Shown here: positions 27,418 to 37,202 of the stretch, one piece after another | How positions within the stretch are numbered: the first letter of the stretch is position 1 | How the letters are laid out: every line of letters begins with the position of its first letter | DNA from: Aureimonas sp. SA4125 | GTDB taxonomy: Bacteria > Pseudomonadota > Alphaproteobacteria > Rhizobiales > Rhizobiaceae | Assembly: GCF_019973775.1 (NCBI RefSeq) | Contig: NZ_AP025033.1 | Coordinates: 62,001-126,000 of the forward strand | Direction: 5' to 3' | DNA length: 64,000 bases | The notes under the pieces: generated by a model | What the model was told of the DNA's origin: nothing | What the model saw: only the letters and a program-made list of their open reading frames with translations | The model's database searches: none | Program-made: the position numbers and the translations under genes

Positions 27418-29045
27418 CCCGCATTATGCACGCCTATTTGGATCGGGGCGGATTTTCTGCGGCCATTCTCCCGGCTTTTCCGATTTTTCGACGGCCTCGA
27501 CGCGCGTCATCGGTCCGGCGGGTTGCTGGATTGCAGGGTGGAGCGGTTTGCGGGTTGCCGGGAGGGATTGAGGTCAGGGGGCCGTCGTCGCCCCGCCGCT
27601 CATGTGACCAGACGGGGAATGCGCGCTAGGGCAACCGGAATGATTGCCTGTGCCGGGTATGACGTCGGCAGGTGAATCCTGATTATCGTCTTCAGTTCGA
27701 CGATGCGGGCGGCGATTTTGATGAGACGCAGACGCAGCGTGTCGAACTGCAAGGCACGCCAACTCGACCGCTTCGGCATGGAGACGCGCAAGCCCCAGAG
27801 GATCCAGTAGGCTCCGGCGTGGAGGAAGAGACGCAATTGGTTGGCTGTGGCTTTGGTGCAGGAGGTGCGGTCGGCGGCGAGATGCGTTTTCCAGGATTTG
27901 ATGTGGTTCTCGGCCTGACCGCGCCGGCAATAATTGTCCTGATAGAGAGCTCGGGGCTTGCCCTCGAGGCTGGTGACGACGAAGCGTGTGTCGGGTCCCT
28001 GGGGGCCGACTTCGACGCGGGCGATGATGCGCTCGACCCGGCTCCAACTTTTGGCGCCGTCATGAAAGGACGTGAAGCGCCGCAGTTTCTCGCAAGCCGG
28101 CGCCGCCTCGAAGAGCTTGTGCGGTGCGAGCTTCGAGGTCGAGGATATGGCGGCGCAAGGTCGTGGTCGGAGCGACGCCGAGGATGTAGTCGATGCCGTT
28201 GGCGCGGCACCAGTCGAGAACCTCGGGGCAGCAATAATGACTATCGGCGCGCAGCAGGATTTCGGTTCTCGGCCAGTTGGCCCGGATACAGCGGAGCAGG
28301 CGGCGCAGAAACGGCTTGATCTCGCGGCCGCTCGGGCGTTTGGCCGGACGCAGAACGGCTGTTACGAAGCGGCCCTCGCCGTCGAAGACGACGATGGGCT
28401 GGAACCCGTATTCGTCGTGATGGGCGTTGAAGAGACGCAATTGCTGGCCGCCGTGAACGGCATCGAAGGTGTCGTCGATATCGAGCACGATCCGTTTCGG
28501 CACCTGTTTGAAGGACGCGCAATACAGGTCGATCATGGCTCGTCCCATCCGCAGCAAGGCCCGCGGATCGGGCAGGTTCTCCAGCCGGGAGATGGTCGAT
28601 TGCGAGCAGAGTTCCCGATCGGAGGGGGCAAGATCGAGCGCCATCTTGAACATCGGATCGCTTCAAAGGGCCGATGCGTCGTTGCCGTCCTCGTATCCCG
28701 CTGCGATCATCAGCATGCGAAAACGGATGATGTCGGCGAGGCTGTGCGTGATCAATGTGGGATCGCGCGGATCGCACACACACAAAGCCAGTCGATCGGC
28801 CACCTTCAGGCGCTGTTCGGCCTCGCGCAGCAGCAGCAATCCGCCATCGGACGACAGGCACCCACCATCGAATTTGGCCACAACGGTCTTGCCGGAGACC
28901 GGTGACAGGCCGGGCAGCATCGGGTTAAGATCGCGCATGGCGGATGTGGTCTCGCGGAAATGGCGCTGTTTGGTCTCGACACCCAATTCATACGACGTTT
29001 CAAAAGCTTGCGCTACATCCGCCTACCGCCGGTGAATTATCCGGG
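27418..29045 (-). mobile_element. IS1380-family insertion sequence (decayed)
   Basis: 1628 bp. Ends CCCGCATTATGCAC (left) and CCCGGATAATTCAC (right, read inward). Flanked by CTAG at 27414-27417 and 29046-29049 (4-bp duplication). The bases CAAACT following the right CTAG match the module B sequence after its CTAG (48440-48449), confirming the junction. Confidence 0.85.
27600..28986 (-). pseudogene. IS1380-family transposase, inactivated
   Basis: DDE transposase with an N-terminal part MGVETKQRHFRETTSAMRDL. An in-frame TGA near 28660 sits where DASALRSDP would be expected (a CGA-to-TGA change). The core follows (RIVLDIDDTFDAVHGGQQL, LRADSHYCCPEVLDWCRANG). A frameshift near 28135 comes before FHDGAKSWSRVERIIARVEVG and the C-terminus ending IPRLVT. 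Two lesions make it non-functional. Confidence 0.85.
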
Positions 29046-29115
29046 CTAGCAAACTAGAGGTGGTCCCGGTTTTCAGACCATCCAGCGGCGGATTTAGAGT
29101 GGAACGCGGTTGTGG

Positions 29116-29973
29116 TTATGCCGCCAGTTTCTCATCGGCCCAGCTCATCGCATAGGCTTCGTTCGGTGTCGCGTCATGTAGGCTCGAATGCGGCCTCTCG
29201 GCATTATAGTAGCTGATCCACGAGCCGATCCCATGCCGGGCTTCGGAGCCCGTCTCGAACGCATTCAGGTAGACGCATTCGTATTTCAACGACCGCCAGA
29301 GCCTCTCGATGAACCGATTGTCGATCCAGCGACCTCTGCCATCCATCGAGATCCTGATCCCGGCCGCCTTCAGCTTGTCGGTGAAGTCGGCGCTGGTAAA
29401 CTGCGAGCCTTGGTCGGAGTTGAAGATCTCCGGTCTGCCGAAGCGGGCCATGGCCTCCTCCAGCGCCTCGATGCAGAAGCCGACGTCCATCGTATTCGAC
29501 AGCCGCCAGGCCAGCACCTTCCTTGTCGCCCAGTCCATAATCGCCACGAGATACAGAAAGCCTCGCCGCATCGGGATGTAGGTGATGTCTGTGCACCAGA
29601 CGTGGTTCGGCCGCTCGATCGTCAGTTCCCGCAGGAGATAGGGATAGATCCGGTGCTGCGGGTGCGGCTGGCTGGTTCGCGGCGCCTGGTAGATCGGCGA
29701 CAGGCCCATCTTGCGCATCAGCCGCCGAACGCGATGACGCCCGACGAGATAACCCTGCCGACGCAGCCAGCGCGCCATCTGCCGAGAGCCATACCATGGC
29801 GTCTCCAGGAACTGCTCGTCGATCCGTCGCATCAAAGCGAGGTTCTCGGCGCTCTCGCCCGCGGGCGTGGCGTACAGCGTCGAGCGCGTCAACGACAAAA
29901 GACGGCATTGGCGCCGGACGCTGAGACGAGGATGGTCCTTCTCGATGCCTGCCTGCCTTCGATCCCGGCTCAT
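29116..29973 (-). CDS. IS3-family transposase OrfB (second type)
   Basis: 285-aa integrase-core protein. DDE context: WCTDITYIPM, NSDQGSQFTS and FIERLWRSLKYE. It starts at the ATG overlapping the orfA stop; a minus-strand TTTTTT run just before may allow a frameshifted OrfAB. N-terminal HTH_21 region: QCRLLSLTRSTLYATPAG. Confidence 0.93.
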   Translation of the reverse strand: MSRDRRQAGIEKDHPRLSVRRQCRLLSLTRSTLYATPAGESAENLALMRRIDEQFLETPWYGSRQMARWLRRQGYLVGRHRVRRLMRKMGLSPIYQAPRTSQPHPQHRIYPYLLRELTIERPNHVWCTDITYIPMRRGFLYLVAIMDWATRKVLAWRLSNTMDVGFCIEALEEAMARFGRPEIFNSDQGSQFTSADFTDKLKAAGIRISMDGRGRWIDNRFIERLWRSLKYECVYLNAFETGSEARHGIGSWISYYNAERPHSSLHDATPNEAYAMSWADEKLAA

Positions 29974-30251
29974 CGACCGAAGGCCTTCTGCAAAAAATCC
30001 CGTTCCACAACGAGTTGCCCGATCTTGGCGTGGAGCTTCTCGAATTCCGCATCGCGATCTTGGGCCGTCTCGGCAACGCCGCCCCCGAACGCTGTCGCCA
30101 TGTTCTCGATGGCCAGGCGCTTCCACTGGCCGACTACATTCGGATGCACCCCGTGCTTCTTCGCCAATTCGGCCAGCGTCAGCTCGCCTCGGATCGCATC
30201 CAGCGCGACCTTGGCTTTGAATTCCGCGGAATACCGCGCCCTCTTCGACAT
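29970..30251 (-). CDS. IS3-family transposase OrfA (second type)
   Basis: 93-aa HTH_Tnp_1 protein (RYSAEFKAKVALDAIRGELT, KHGVHPNVVGQWKR) followed by a short coiled coil (EKLHAKIGQLVVERDFLQK). It overlaps orfB by 4 bp. Confidence 0.92.
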   Translation of the reverse strand: MSKRARYSAEFKAKVALDAIRGELTLAELAKKHGVHPNVVGQWKRLAIENMATAFGGGVAETAQDRDAEFEKLHAKIGQLVVERDFLQKAFGR

Positions 30252-30319
30252 GCTCGGATCGTCCTTCTCATCAGGCGATCCACCCTAAATGCTGGTCCGG
30301 TTTTCCGGGACCACCTCTG

Positions 30320-30633
30320 GGAGCGCAGGGCCGCGTCGACAACCGCCATGTCGTCGCCGATATGGACGCCATCATCGCCCTCTGCGGGATAATAGCCGGG
30401 CAGCGCCACGGTGATGGCCTCCCCCTTGTAGGCAACGACGAAGGACCGCACCTCACGGCGCAATGTTTCCCCAGTTTCCGGGGAAACCATCGTCTCCGGC
30501 AAAGCCTGTTTCGAAGCCACCATGTTCATTTCTCCTTGAAAGACATGACCGTGAACTCGGTGATGACGTCCGCCTGAAACTTCACATACAAAACCATGCC
30601 CCGCGCCGGGACATGATAGACGTCCTGCCAGAC
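30320..30633 (-). pseudogene. Truncated second mqsRA locus
   Basis: The 5' half of mqsA (codons for MVASKQALPETMVSPETGET to HIGDDMAVVDAAL, cut by the IS3 end at 30320) and the last ~35 codons of mqsR (VWQDVYHVPARGMVLYV to FKEK) are nearly identical to 15777-16108. The mqsR 5' end is replaced by unrelated DNA from about 30634. Neither product can be complete. Confidence 0.85.
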
Positions 30634-30907
30634 GCGTTTCGGTGGTGTCAGATGCGATCCGACGGATCCGACGGGTCGCAGAAGGCCTTAGAAGCCTTCC
30701 TGCGAGCCGCCTAGTCGCATCGATCGGTCGGGGCGGTATCTTTCCACCCTTGCGAATCCTTGCCACTAAGCAGGCACGCCTATCGCGTCAAACCGTCGCC
30801 GGGACCGCTTGCCTGTCCTGGCGCTCTCCGTCAGTAACAGCACGTGCATCTTGCCGGGATTCGCGTTGCGGCTCGGCAAGCCGTCGGAGGTGACGTTGAT
30901 CAGGCTC
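30634..30907. other. Intergenic region after the mqsRA fragment
   Basis: About 270 bp with no supported gene. An imperfect hairpin, TCGCAGAAGGC / GCCTTCCTGCGA near 30675-30705, has no T-tract. It could help end transcription of the diguanylate cyclase gene from the right. Confidence 0.35.
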
Positions 30908-33016
30908 CTAGACGCAATGGGACGCGGCTGGTGACGGGTCATCGCTCGCAGCCCGAACGGCATCCCGCCCTGCGGATTTTGCTCCATAAAGGGCGCGATC
31001 GACAGCTTTGAGCATGTCGGTGGCGTTCCGGTATCCCGCTCCAGCCGGGATCGTCGCGACGCCGAGGCTCGCGGTCACGATCCCAAACTCGGACCCGGTA
31101 TGGCGCAAACCCATCGACCGTATCGCTTGCCTAATGGATTCGGCCCGATCCAGAACGCCCTCAGCCGACGTGTTCGGGAGGATGGCGATGAACTCCTCGC
31201 CGCCGTAGCGTGCGCCGACGTCCCCGGGACGCCGCAGGCACTGCTTCAAGACGTCGGCGACGAGGCGGAGGCATTCGTCCCCGGCCGGATGTCCATATGT
31301 GTCGTTGTAGTTCTTGAAGCGATCGATGTCGAAGAGGATCAAGCCAAGGTCCGTCTTCTCCCTGACAGCCCTGCCGAACTCAGCCTCGAAGCGCTCGTCG
31401 AAGGCGCCACGGTTGGTGAGGCCGGTCAAGGCGTCGTTGAAGGCCAGGATCTCCAGGCGGGCGTTTGCCTCCTTCAGCTCCTCCTCGATGATCTTGCGTC
31501 TGGTGATGTCCCTCATTACGAGAACGCCGCCGCCGCCCTCTAGCGGTCGCGCGCTGACTTCTATCCAGACCTCGGATCCCTTGGGCCGCCGTGCCCGGAA
31601 GCGAATGTCGGACATCGCCTCTCCCGACTGGAGGTTGGCAATAAGCGACTCGACGATCCCGTGGTCCTCAACGACGCTGATCGCCTCCGCTGCGCTCCCG
31701 ACCAGGTCCTCAGGGCGATGCCCAAGCACATCGAGAGCGGCGGGGGACACGAACGTGAGCATGCCTACCGTGTCGAGGCGCGCGACGACATCTACGGTGT
31801 TGTCGGCAAGCAGCTTGTAGATCGCGTCACGTTCGGCCGAGGCTTGCTCAGCCCGACGAGATTCGTCGAGCCTTTCGGCCATCCTGTTGAGCTTGCGCGC
31901 GAGGCTGCGGAACTCCGGTGCCTGCCAACTATCGATGGCTACCCGCGCGTCCAGATCGCCCCCGCCGAGTCGTTTTGCCATTTCGCCGAGCTTGCCGAGC
32001 GGACGAAGATGCGTCCACGCTCCGAGCCACCATGTCGCCAGACAGGTGAGCAAGGTGACGCCGAGAACCGTTGCCATCGCGCGAAGTGAGTCGTCGTAGA
32101 CGTGAGCAAGCGCTTGCGTACGCGCGACGCCGACGGTGATGACAAAGCCCGCGGCCTCGGTCACGGCCAAGGGCGCATACCCATAGATCCTGTCCACGCC
32201 GTCGAGACCAGCGACTTCTGTCACTCCTCGTCTTCCGTTGCCGATCGCGACCGTAAGCGGATGGTCGGGCATCGGATCCGTCAGGCGCACACCGCCGTTG
32301 CCGTCGCCGGTGATAAAGCGGCCGCTCCTGCGATCCAGCATCGATACAACGGTGCCGGTCTCCAAGCCGCCCGGCTCGGCAGACAGGAGCAGGTTCTCCA
32401 AGTCGTAGCCAACGAACACCATTCCCGAGCTGCCTGCTTCGCCTGCGGCCATGGCCATGCTGAGCGTCGGGCGTCCCGTCGCACGACCAAAAATGAAGTC
32501 GCCGACGACGAACGCGTCGTCTGCCGATGATGCGACCCGACCGAAGACAACCGAGTTTGCATATCGCCGCGGCGTCGACAGCGAGCTGTGGCAGACCAGC
32601 GTCTCGTTGCGGTCGACGACGCCGATGCTGTTAAACTGCGGATTGTTTTCGCGAAAGCGCACCAGCGTGGCGGAGCACTCCTCGCCGCCAGCCAGCAAAG
32701 TGGCGGGTGCATTCTTCAACGCTTCCAGGAAGATCCGGGCTTCGAGGAAAGATCTGGTGTGACGGCTGGCAGCGAGCTCCGCGGCGGCTTGCACCCTCGC
32801 CTGGGTCGACGCGATCTCGTTGCGGAAATCCGATCGGATATCATTGACCATCAGCAGCGTCAGCGGAAGGATCGCGACAGCGATGAGGGCGACAAGCCTC
32901 AGGCGGATTCCGATACAGCCAAAAACTGACCGCACTTCGCCTGTCTGCGCGTTCGCGGCATCGATCGCGGAATTATTTCCGGAAGCGGCCGTCCCGGCAA
33001 CTTCGCCATGGTCCAT
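30908..33016 (-). CDS. Membrane diguanylate cyclase (sensor-HAMP-PAS-GGDEF)
   Basis: 702 aa. It would make c-di-GMP from two GTP at the inner membrane. Layout: TM1 at about residues 38-58 (LRLVALIAVAILPLTLLMV), a periplasmic double-Cache-like sensor to about 305, TM2 at about 310-330 (VLGVTLLTCLATWWLGAW), HAMP, PAS at about 400-520, and GGDEF at about 530-690 with active GGEEF (about residue 605). RPGD lies 5 residues before it, the product-inhibition I-site. It is downstream of the broken GGDEF-EAL gene on the same strand, with a 90-bp gap. The frame is intact. Confidence 0.92.
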   Translation of the reverse strand: MDHGEVAGTAASGNNSAIDAANAQTGEVRSVFGCIGIRLRLVALIAVAILPLTLLMVNDIRSDFRNEIASTQARVQAAAELAASRHTRSFLEARIFLEALKNAPATLLAGGEECSATLVRFRENNPQFNSIGVVDRNETLVCHSSLSTPRRYANSVVFGRVASSADDAFVVGDFIFGRATGRPTLSMAMAAGEAGSSGMVFVGYDLENLLLSAEPGGLETGTVVSMLDRRSGRFITGDGNGGVRLTDPMPDHPLTVAIGNGRRGVTEVAGLDGVDRIYGYAPLAVTEAAGFVITVGVARTQALAHVYDDSLRAMATVLGVTLLTCLATWWLGAWTHLRPLGKLGEMAKRLGGGDLDARVAIDSWQAPEFRSLARKLNRMAERLDESRRAEQASAERDAIYKLLADNTVDVVARLDTVGMLTFVSPAALDVLGHRPEDLVGSAAEAISVVEDHGIVESLIANLQSGEAMSDIRFRARRPKGSEVWIEVSARPLEGGGGVLVMRDITRRKIIEEELKEANARLEILAFNDALTGLTNRGAFDERFEAEFGRAVREKTDLGLILFDIDRFKNYNDTYGHPAGDECLRLVADVLKQCLRRPGDVGARYGGEEFIAILPNTSAEGVLDRAESIRQAIRSMGLRHTGSEFGIVTASLGVATIPAGAGYRNATDMLKAVDRALYGAKSAGRDAVRAASDDPSPAASHCV

Positions 33017-33741
33017 GCGGGAGCTTTCTAATAAGACCGCAGACGGTACGCCAAGCGGGCAACTTCAAAGGGAGGAAAGAGACGCTCACGCTGTTGTTTG
33101 CCGGAGATCAACCCCCTTGTTCCAGAATGCGTTTTGGGCTGACTCCGATAAAGCGGTCGATCTGATCCGGTCTCGACGGCCTGCCGATGAGGTAGCCCTG
33201 CGCCTGCATCCACCCGCGAGCGGTGAGCCACTCCAGTTGCGCTTCGGTTTCGACACCTTCGGCCGTCGTTGTCATCGAAAGTGAGCGACCGAGGCTGCCG
33301 ACGGCTTCGATGATCGCCTCCGATTGATCCGAGATACCGATGTCGCCGACAAAGGAACGGTCCAGCTTGATCTTGTCGAAGGGGAAGGTGCGGAGGTAGC
33401 CCAGTGACGAGTATCCCGTGCCGAAATCATCCAGCGCGATGCGGACACCGAGCTCCTTCAGTGCATGGAGAAGCTCGAGATTGGTCTCGCTGTCGTTGAG
33501 GAGTACGGACTCGGTAATTTCCAGCTCAAGGCGGCAAGGCGGAAGTCCGGATGCTGCCAGAACGGCCGCGACGCGAAGTGGCAGGCTCCCGCTCCTGAAC
33601 TGAACAGGCGAGACGTTCACGGCGACGCTGACGTCCTGCGGCAGTGTCGAGGCTTGTCGGCATGCCTGAGCCAGTACCCACTCGCCGATCGGCAGGATCA
33701 GTCCGGTTGGACTTGCCCCCTTTTAGTGGAGAGCGTTTTGA

Positions 33742-34602
33742 TTACGCGGCGGCCAGTCGTTCGAACTGGACGGGGCTGATGAAGTCGAGCGCGGAATGGC
33801 GCCGGACGGGGTTGTAGAAGCTGTCGATGTAGCGGCCGATGGCCGCCTTCGCCTCGGTCCTGGTCTGGAAGACGGTGCGCCAGACCAGCTCGGATTTCAA
33901 CGTCTTGAAGAAGGTCTCGACCATCGCATTATCATAGCAGTTGCCCTTGCCGGACATCGAGATCAGCACGTCGTACCTGCGTAGCTCGGCCTGATAGTCG
34001 ATCGAGCAATATTGGCTGCCGCGGTCAGAATGATGGATCAGGCCGGTTTTCGGGCGGCGCAGGACGAGGGCCTTGCGGAGCGCCTCGAGAGCCAACTCCT
34101 TGTGTAGACGATCGCTGACGGCCCAGCCGACGACGCGCCGGGCGAACAGGTCGATGACGACGGCGAGATACAGCCAGCCCTCTCGCGTCCAAACATAGGA
34201 GATGTCGGCTCCCCACTTCTCGTCCCGGCGTTCGGTCGCGAAGTCCTGATCAAGGAGGTTCGGCGCGATCGGGAAGGCGTGCAGGCTGTCCGTCGTTCGC
34301 TTGAACCGCCGCTTCTGCCGGGCCTTGAGGCCGTTCTCGCGCATCAGGCGCGCTGTCCGACGGCGCCCGATAGCGATCCCCTCGGCCTGGAGTTCATGCC
34401 GCATGCGAGGACTCCCATAGGTGCCGTTCGACAACCGAAACGCCGAGCGGACATGCGCCAGAAGCACCATGTCGCGCTGCTGCCGGCGGCAGGCCGGTCG
34501 ATCCTTCCATGCAAAATAGCCGCTCGAGCTGACGCCGAGGACCTTGCAGAGACGCTGGACGGGGAATTCTTCTTTCGCCGCATCGATGAGTTCGAACCTC
34601 AC
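33742..34602 (-). CDS. IS3-family transposase OrfB (copy 2)
   Basis: 286 aa, protein identical to the product at 9034-9894. Integrase core with D-D-E intact. Confidence 0.95.
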   Translation of the reverse strand: MRFELIDAAKEEFPVQRLCKVLGVSSSGYFAWKDRPACRRQQRDMVLLAHVRSAFRLSNGTYGSPRMRHELQAEGIAIGRRRTARLMRENGLKARQKRRFKRTTDSLHAFPIAPNLLDQDFATERRDEKWGADISYVWTREGWLYLAVVIDLFARRVVGWAVSDRLHKELALEALRKALVLRRPKTGLIHHSDRGSQYCSIDYQAELRRYDVLISMSGKGNCYDNAMVETFFKTLKSELVWRTVFQTRTEAKAAIGRYIDSFYNPVRRHSALDFISPVQFERLAAA

Positions 34603-34907
34603 CGACTTCCCTCCCGGGCGAAAAAAGCCATCGCCTTCTTCAGGATGCCACGCTCCTGACGAAGGATCTCATTCTCCCGCCGCAGCCGCTTCATCTCCGC
34701 AGCCATGTCCTCGACGCGGTCGGGAGGCGGGCTTTCTATCAAGGCGTCGCGCCGCTTGTCGATCCAGCGCCGCAGTGTCGATAGCCCAACGCCAAGGTCC
34801 TCCGCGATCTCGCGCTGCGTCCGGCCGCTCGTCTCAACCAGACGGACGGCTTCCTCCTCGAATTCCTTCGTAAATCGTCGCTGTGTCTTCGCCATGGAGT
34901 TCCTCAT
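34599..34907 (-). CDS. IS3-family transposase OrfA (copy 2)
   Basis: 102 aa, identical to the product at 8729-9037. HTH plus leucine-zipper segment, overlapping orfB by 4 bp. Confidence 0.92.
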   Translation of the reverse strand: MRNSMAKTQRRFTKEFEEEAVRLVETSGRTQREIAEDLGVGLSTLRRWIDKRRDALIESPPPDRVEDMAAEMKRLRRENEILRQERGILKKAMAFFAREGSR

Positions 34908-36357
34908 GCCTCATTGAGAACTCTCCACTTTTCCGGGGCAAGTCCAGGTTGCCTCGGCGAGCGGGATGAACTCAACTGGCGAGACGACGCCACGAACCGG
35001 ATGCTGCCAACGCAGCAGCGCCTCGAAGCATCGAACGCGTCCGCTCGAGAGATCCATGAGGGGTTGGTAGGCCAGGCTCAACTCGCCGCGCTCCAGCGCC
35101 GACAACAGGTCGTGCTTCAGCGCTTGCCGCGTGTGGATTGCTTCCTGCATGGCCGCCTCGTAGAGTCGGGCCGTGCTGCCGCCGTCCGCCTTAGCTTGGT
35201 AGAGTGCGATGTCGGCTTCCTTGAACAGCTCCTCTACTTGCTGGCCGGAACGGCGTGTGACGGCGACTCCGACGCTGACACCCGCCTGGAGGTGATCGCC
35301 GCCAATCTCGAACGGCTCTTTCATCGTCCCAACGACGCTTTCGGCGAGTTCAAGCGGTGCCACGCCGCTGGCCGATACGGCGTGGATGACCGCGAACTCG
35401 TCTCCACCCAGCCGAGCGAGCGGCCCGGCTTTTTCCGTGACCTTCGTCAAGCGCTCCGCGACTTGTTGGAGAAGTGCGTCACCAACGGCGTGGCCGCGGG
35501 TGTCGTTGATCTCCTTGAAGTCGTCGAGGTCCAGGACAAGGACCGCGACCTCGGCGCCATCGCTGCGAGAGAGCGTCTCCTTCAGCGTTTCGTTGAACTT
35601 CATGCGGTTGGGTAGTCCCGTCAGGAAGTCGTGATGGGCGACATGGGTGATGTTCTCCTGGGCGCGTTTCTGCTCCGTAACGTCACGCGCCGCTGCCAGG
35701 AGGCGGCCGGGCTTGCCGTCGGCTTCCCGGATTGGCCCCAGATGCACGTCCCACCATCGCGGTGGTCCGTCGGCAGGAGCGTAGGGTAAGGAGAAGCGGC
35801 ATCCGCAGCCCTGCGATGCGACAAGAACGGCGTCGGCGATGTGGGGTGCGTACTCACGTGGCCAGAGATTCGACCAGTGTCTGCCGATGACCTTGGCATG
35901 CGTATCGATGCCAGCAGCCCGCAGCGCATGATGATTCATGAACTGGATGTTTCCGGCGATGTCGAGCACGGTGATGCAGTCCGAGCTGCTTTCGAGAACG
36001 CTCCGGGAGAACGCTTCGCTCTGTCGAAGTGCCTCAATGGCGAGCATGCGTTCGTGGATGTCCTCGCAGGTGCCGTACCAGCGCGCTATCGACCCGTCTG
36101 GAGAGCGCTTCGGCGCCCCTTCTGCACGAAACCAGCGATAGCTGCCGTCGCGCTGACAGATGCGATAATCCACTGTCACAGGCGCGCCGCTCTCCAGGCA
36201 TGCATGCCAAATCCGTGCCGTGGGTTCAAGGTCGTCGGGATGCAGCGCATCTAGCCATCCGTGGCCGAGCGCTTCCTGACGGTAAGCGTCATCCCGGCTC
36301 CACCTTTCGCGCTGTGGCCTGACAGGCGAGTCTGACGATCTTGAAGAGGATCGTTCT

Positions 36358-36792
36358 GTGTCTGGATTTGACATTACGCTTAAGCCGATGCGCCGGGTCG
36401 AGGTGATCAACGGGGCTGGGGGACGGCGTCGCTGGTCGGCGGACGACAAGGCACGGATCCTGGAGGAGACCTTGGTGTCAGGCGCGGCGGTTTCGGAAGT
36501 GGCCCGTCGGCACGGGCTATTGCCGCAGCAGATTTTTGGGTGGCGGCGTGAGGCACGCCGTGTGTTCGATGCGGGCTCGGCGGCCTCGCCGGCTTTCGTG
36601 CCCGTCATCGTCGAACCGCCCTCGAGTGTCGTGCCGCACAATTCGCCGAAGCCGCCGCGCCGCAAGCGGGCTGCGGCTCGAAGCGGCGGCGGGATCGAAC
36701 TGGAGCTCTGTGGCGTCGTTGTTCGCATTGGCCCCGACGCGAGCCCAACGACGATAGCGGCGGTGATCTCGGCGCTGAAGTGTGGTTCGTGA
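36358..36792 (+). CDS. tnpA: IS66 accessory protein TnpA (HTH)
   Basis: 144 aa beginning at GTG. N-terminal HTH ([39 protein letters not shown]), basic middle and a C-terminal [17 protein letters not shown] segment typical of IS66 Orf1. It overlaps tnpB by about 13 bp. Confidence 0.92.
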   Translation: MSGFDITLKPMRRVEVINGAGGRRRWSADDKARILEETLVSGAAVSEVARRHGLLPQQIFGWRREARRVFDAGSAASPAFVPVIVEPPSSVVPHNSPKPPRRKRAAARSGGGIELELCGVVVRIGPDASPTTIAAVISALKCGS

Positions 36793-37145
36793 TCGGGCCG
36801 ACGGGCGCGGTCCGGGTGATGGTGGCAACCAAGCCCGTCGACTTCCGCAAGGGCGCGGAAGGACTGGCGGCGCTGGTGCGCGAGACGATGGGCGCCGATC
36901 CATTCTCGGGCACGGTCTACGTCTTCCGGGCCAAGCGGGCCGACCGGATCAAGCTGGTATTCTGGGACGGCACCGGCGTGGTGCTGGTCGCCAAGCGGCT
37001 GGAGGACGGCCAGTTCCGCTGGCCGAAGGCCCAGGACAGCGTCATGCACCTGACCGCGGCGCAGCTATCGGCGCTGCTCGAAGGCCTCGACTGGCGCCGA
37101 GTCCACGAGGTCCAGACCAGCCGCGTCCCGTCGTCATCAGGCTGA
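36780..37145 (+). CDS. tnpB: IS66 accessory protein TnpB
   Basis: About 118-121 aa, IS66 Orf2 family: [47 protein letters not shown]. Start GTG 36780 or GTG 36789. Role in transposition unknown but required in studied elements. Confidence 0.93.
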   Translation: MWFVIGPTGAVRVMVATKPVDFRKGAEGLAALVRETMGADPFSGTVYVFRAKRADRIKLVFWDGTGVVLVAKRLEDGQFRWPKAQDSVMHLTAAQLSALLEGLDWRRVHEVQTSRVPSSSG

Positions 37146-37202
37146 CCTCTGGGGACACAAAAGCCTGTTGCCGCAGGCGTTGGGAGGTGATTCACTTCTG
37201 GC

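Larger units (their letters stand above)
26140..27423 (+). repeat. Duplicated ardC segment (module A copy of 47160-48449)
   Basis: Leader, ardC and the 49-aa gene, collinear with module B. Upstream of it the two modules differ: RelE-type cassette here, mazEF in module B. Confidence 0.9.
29056..30318 (-). mobile_element. Second type of IS3-family element
   Basis: About 1.26 kb bounded by perfect 14-bp inverted repeats AGAGGTGGTCCCGG (29056-29069 and 30305-30318). orfA and orfB are unrelated in sequence to the 1239-bp element. The left flank is IS1380-adjacent sequence and the right flank is a cut mqsA, so no target duplication is visible and the region may have recombined through the IS. Confidence 0.85.
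33708..34946 (-). mobile_element. IS3-family insertion sequence, copy 2
   Basis: 1239 bp, same ends and proteins as the element at 8690-9928, opposite orientation, target duplication GGT (33705-33707 and 34947-34949). It splits the EAL domain between codons for EAT and GLILP. Confidence 0.97.

Noticed and set aside
30675..30705. Hairpin near the diguanylate cyclase 3' end as a rho-independent terminator
   Set aside because: Stem is imperfect and has no T-tract; kept only as an inverted repeat.
36282..37049. N-terminal extension of the GGDEF-EAL fragment through the IS66
   Set aside because: The frame runs antisense through tnpA/tnpB; the target duplication at 36274-36281 shows where the real gene ends.
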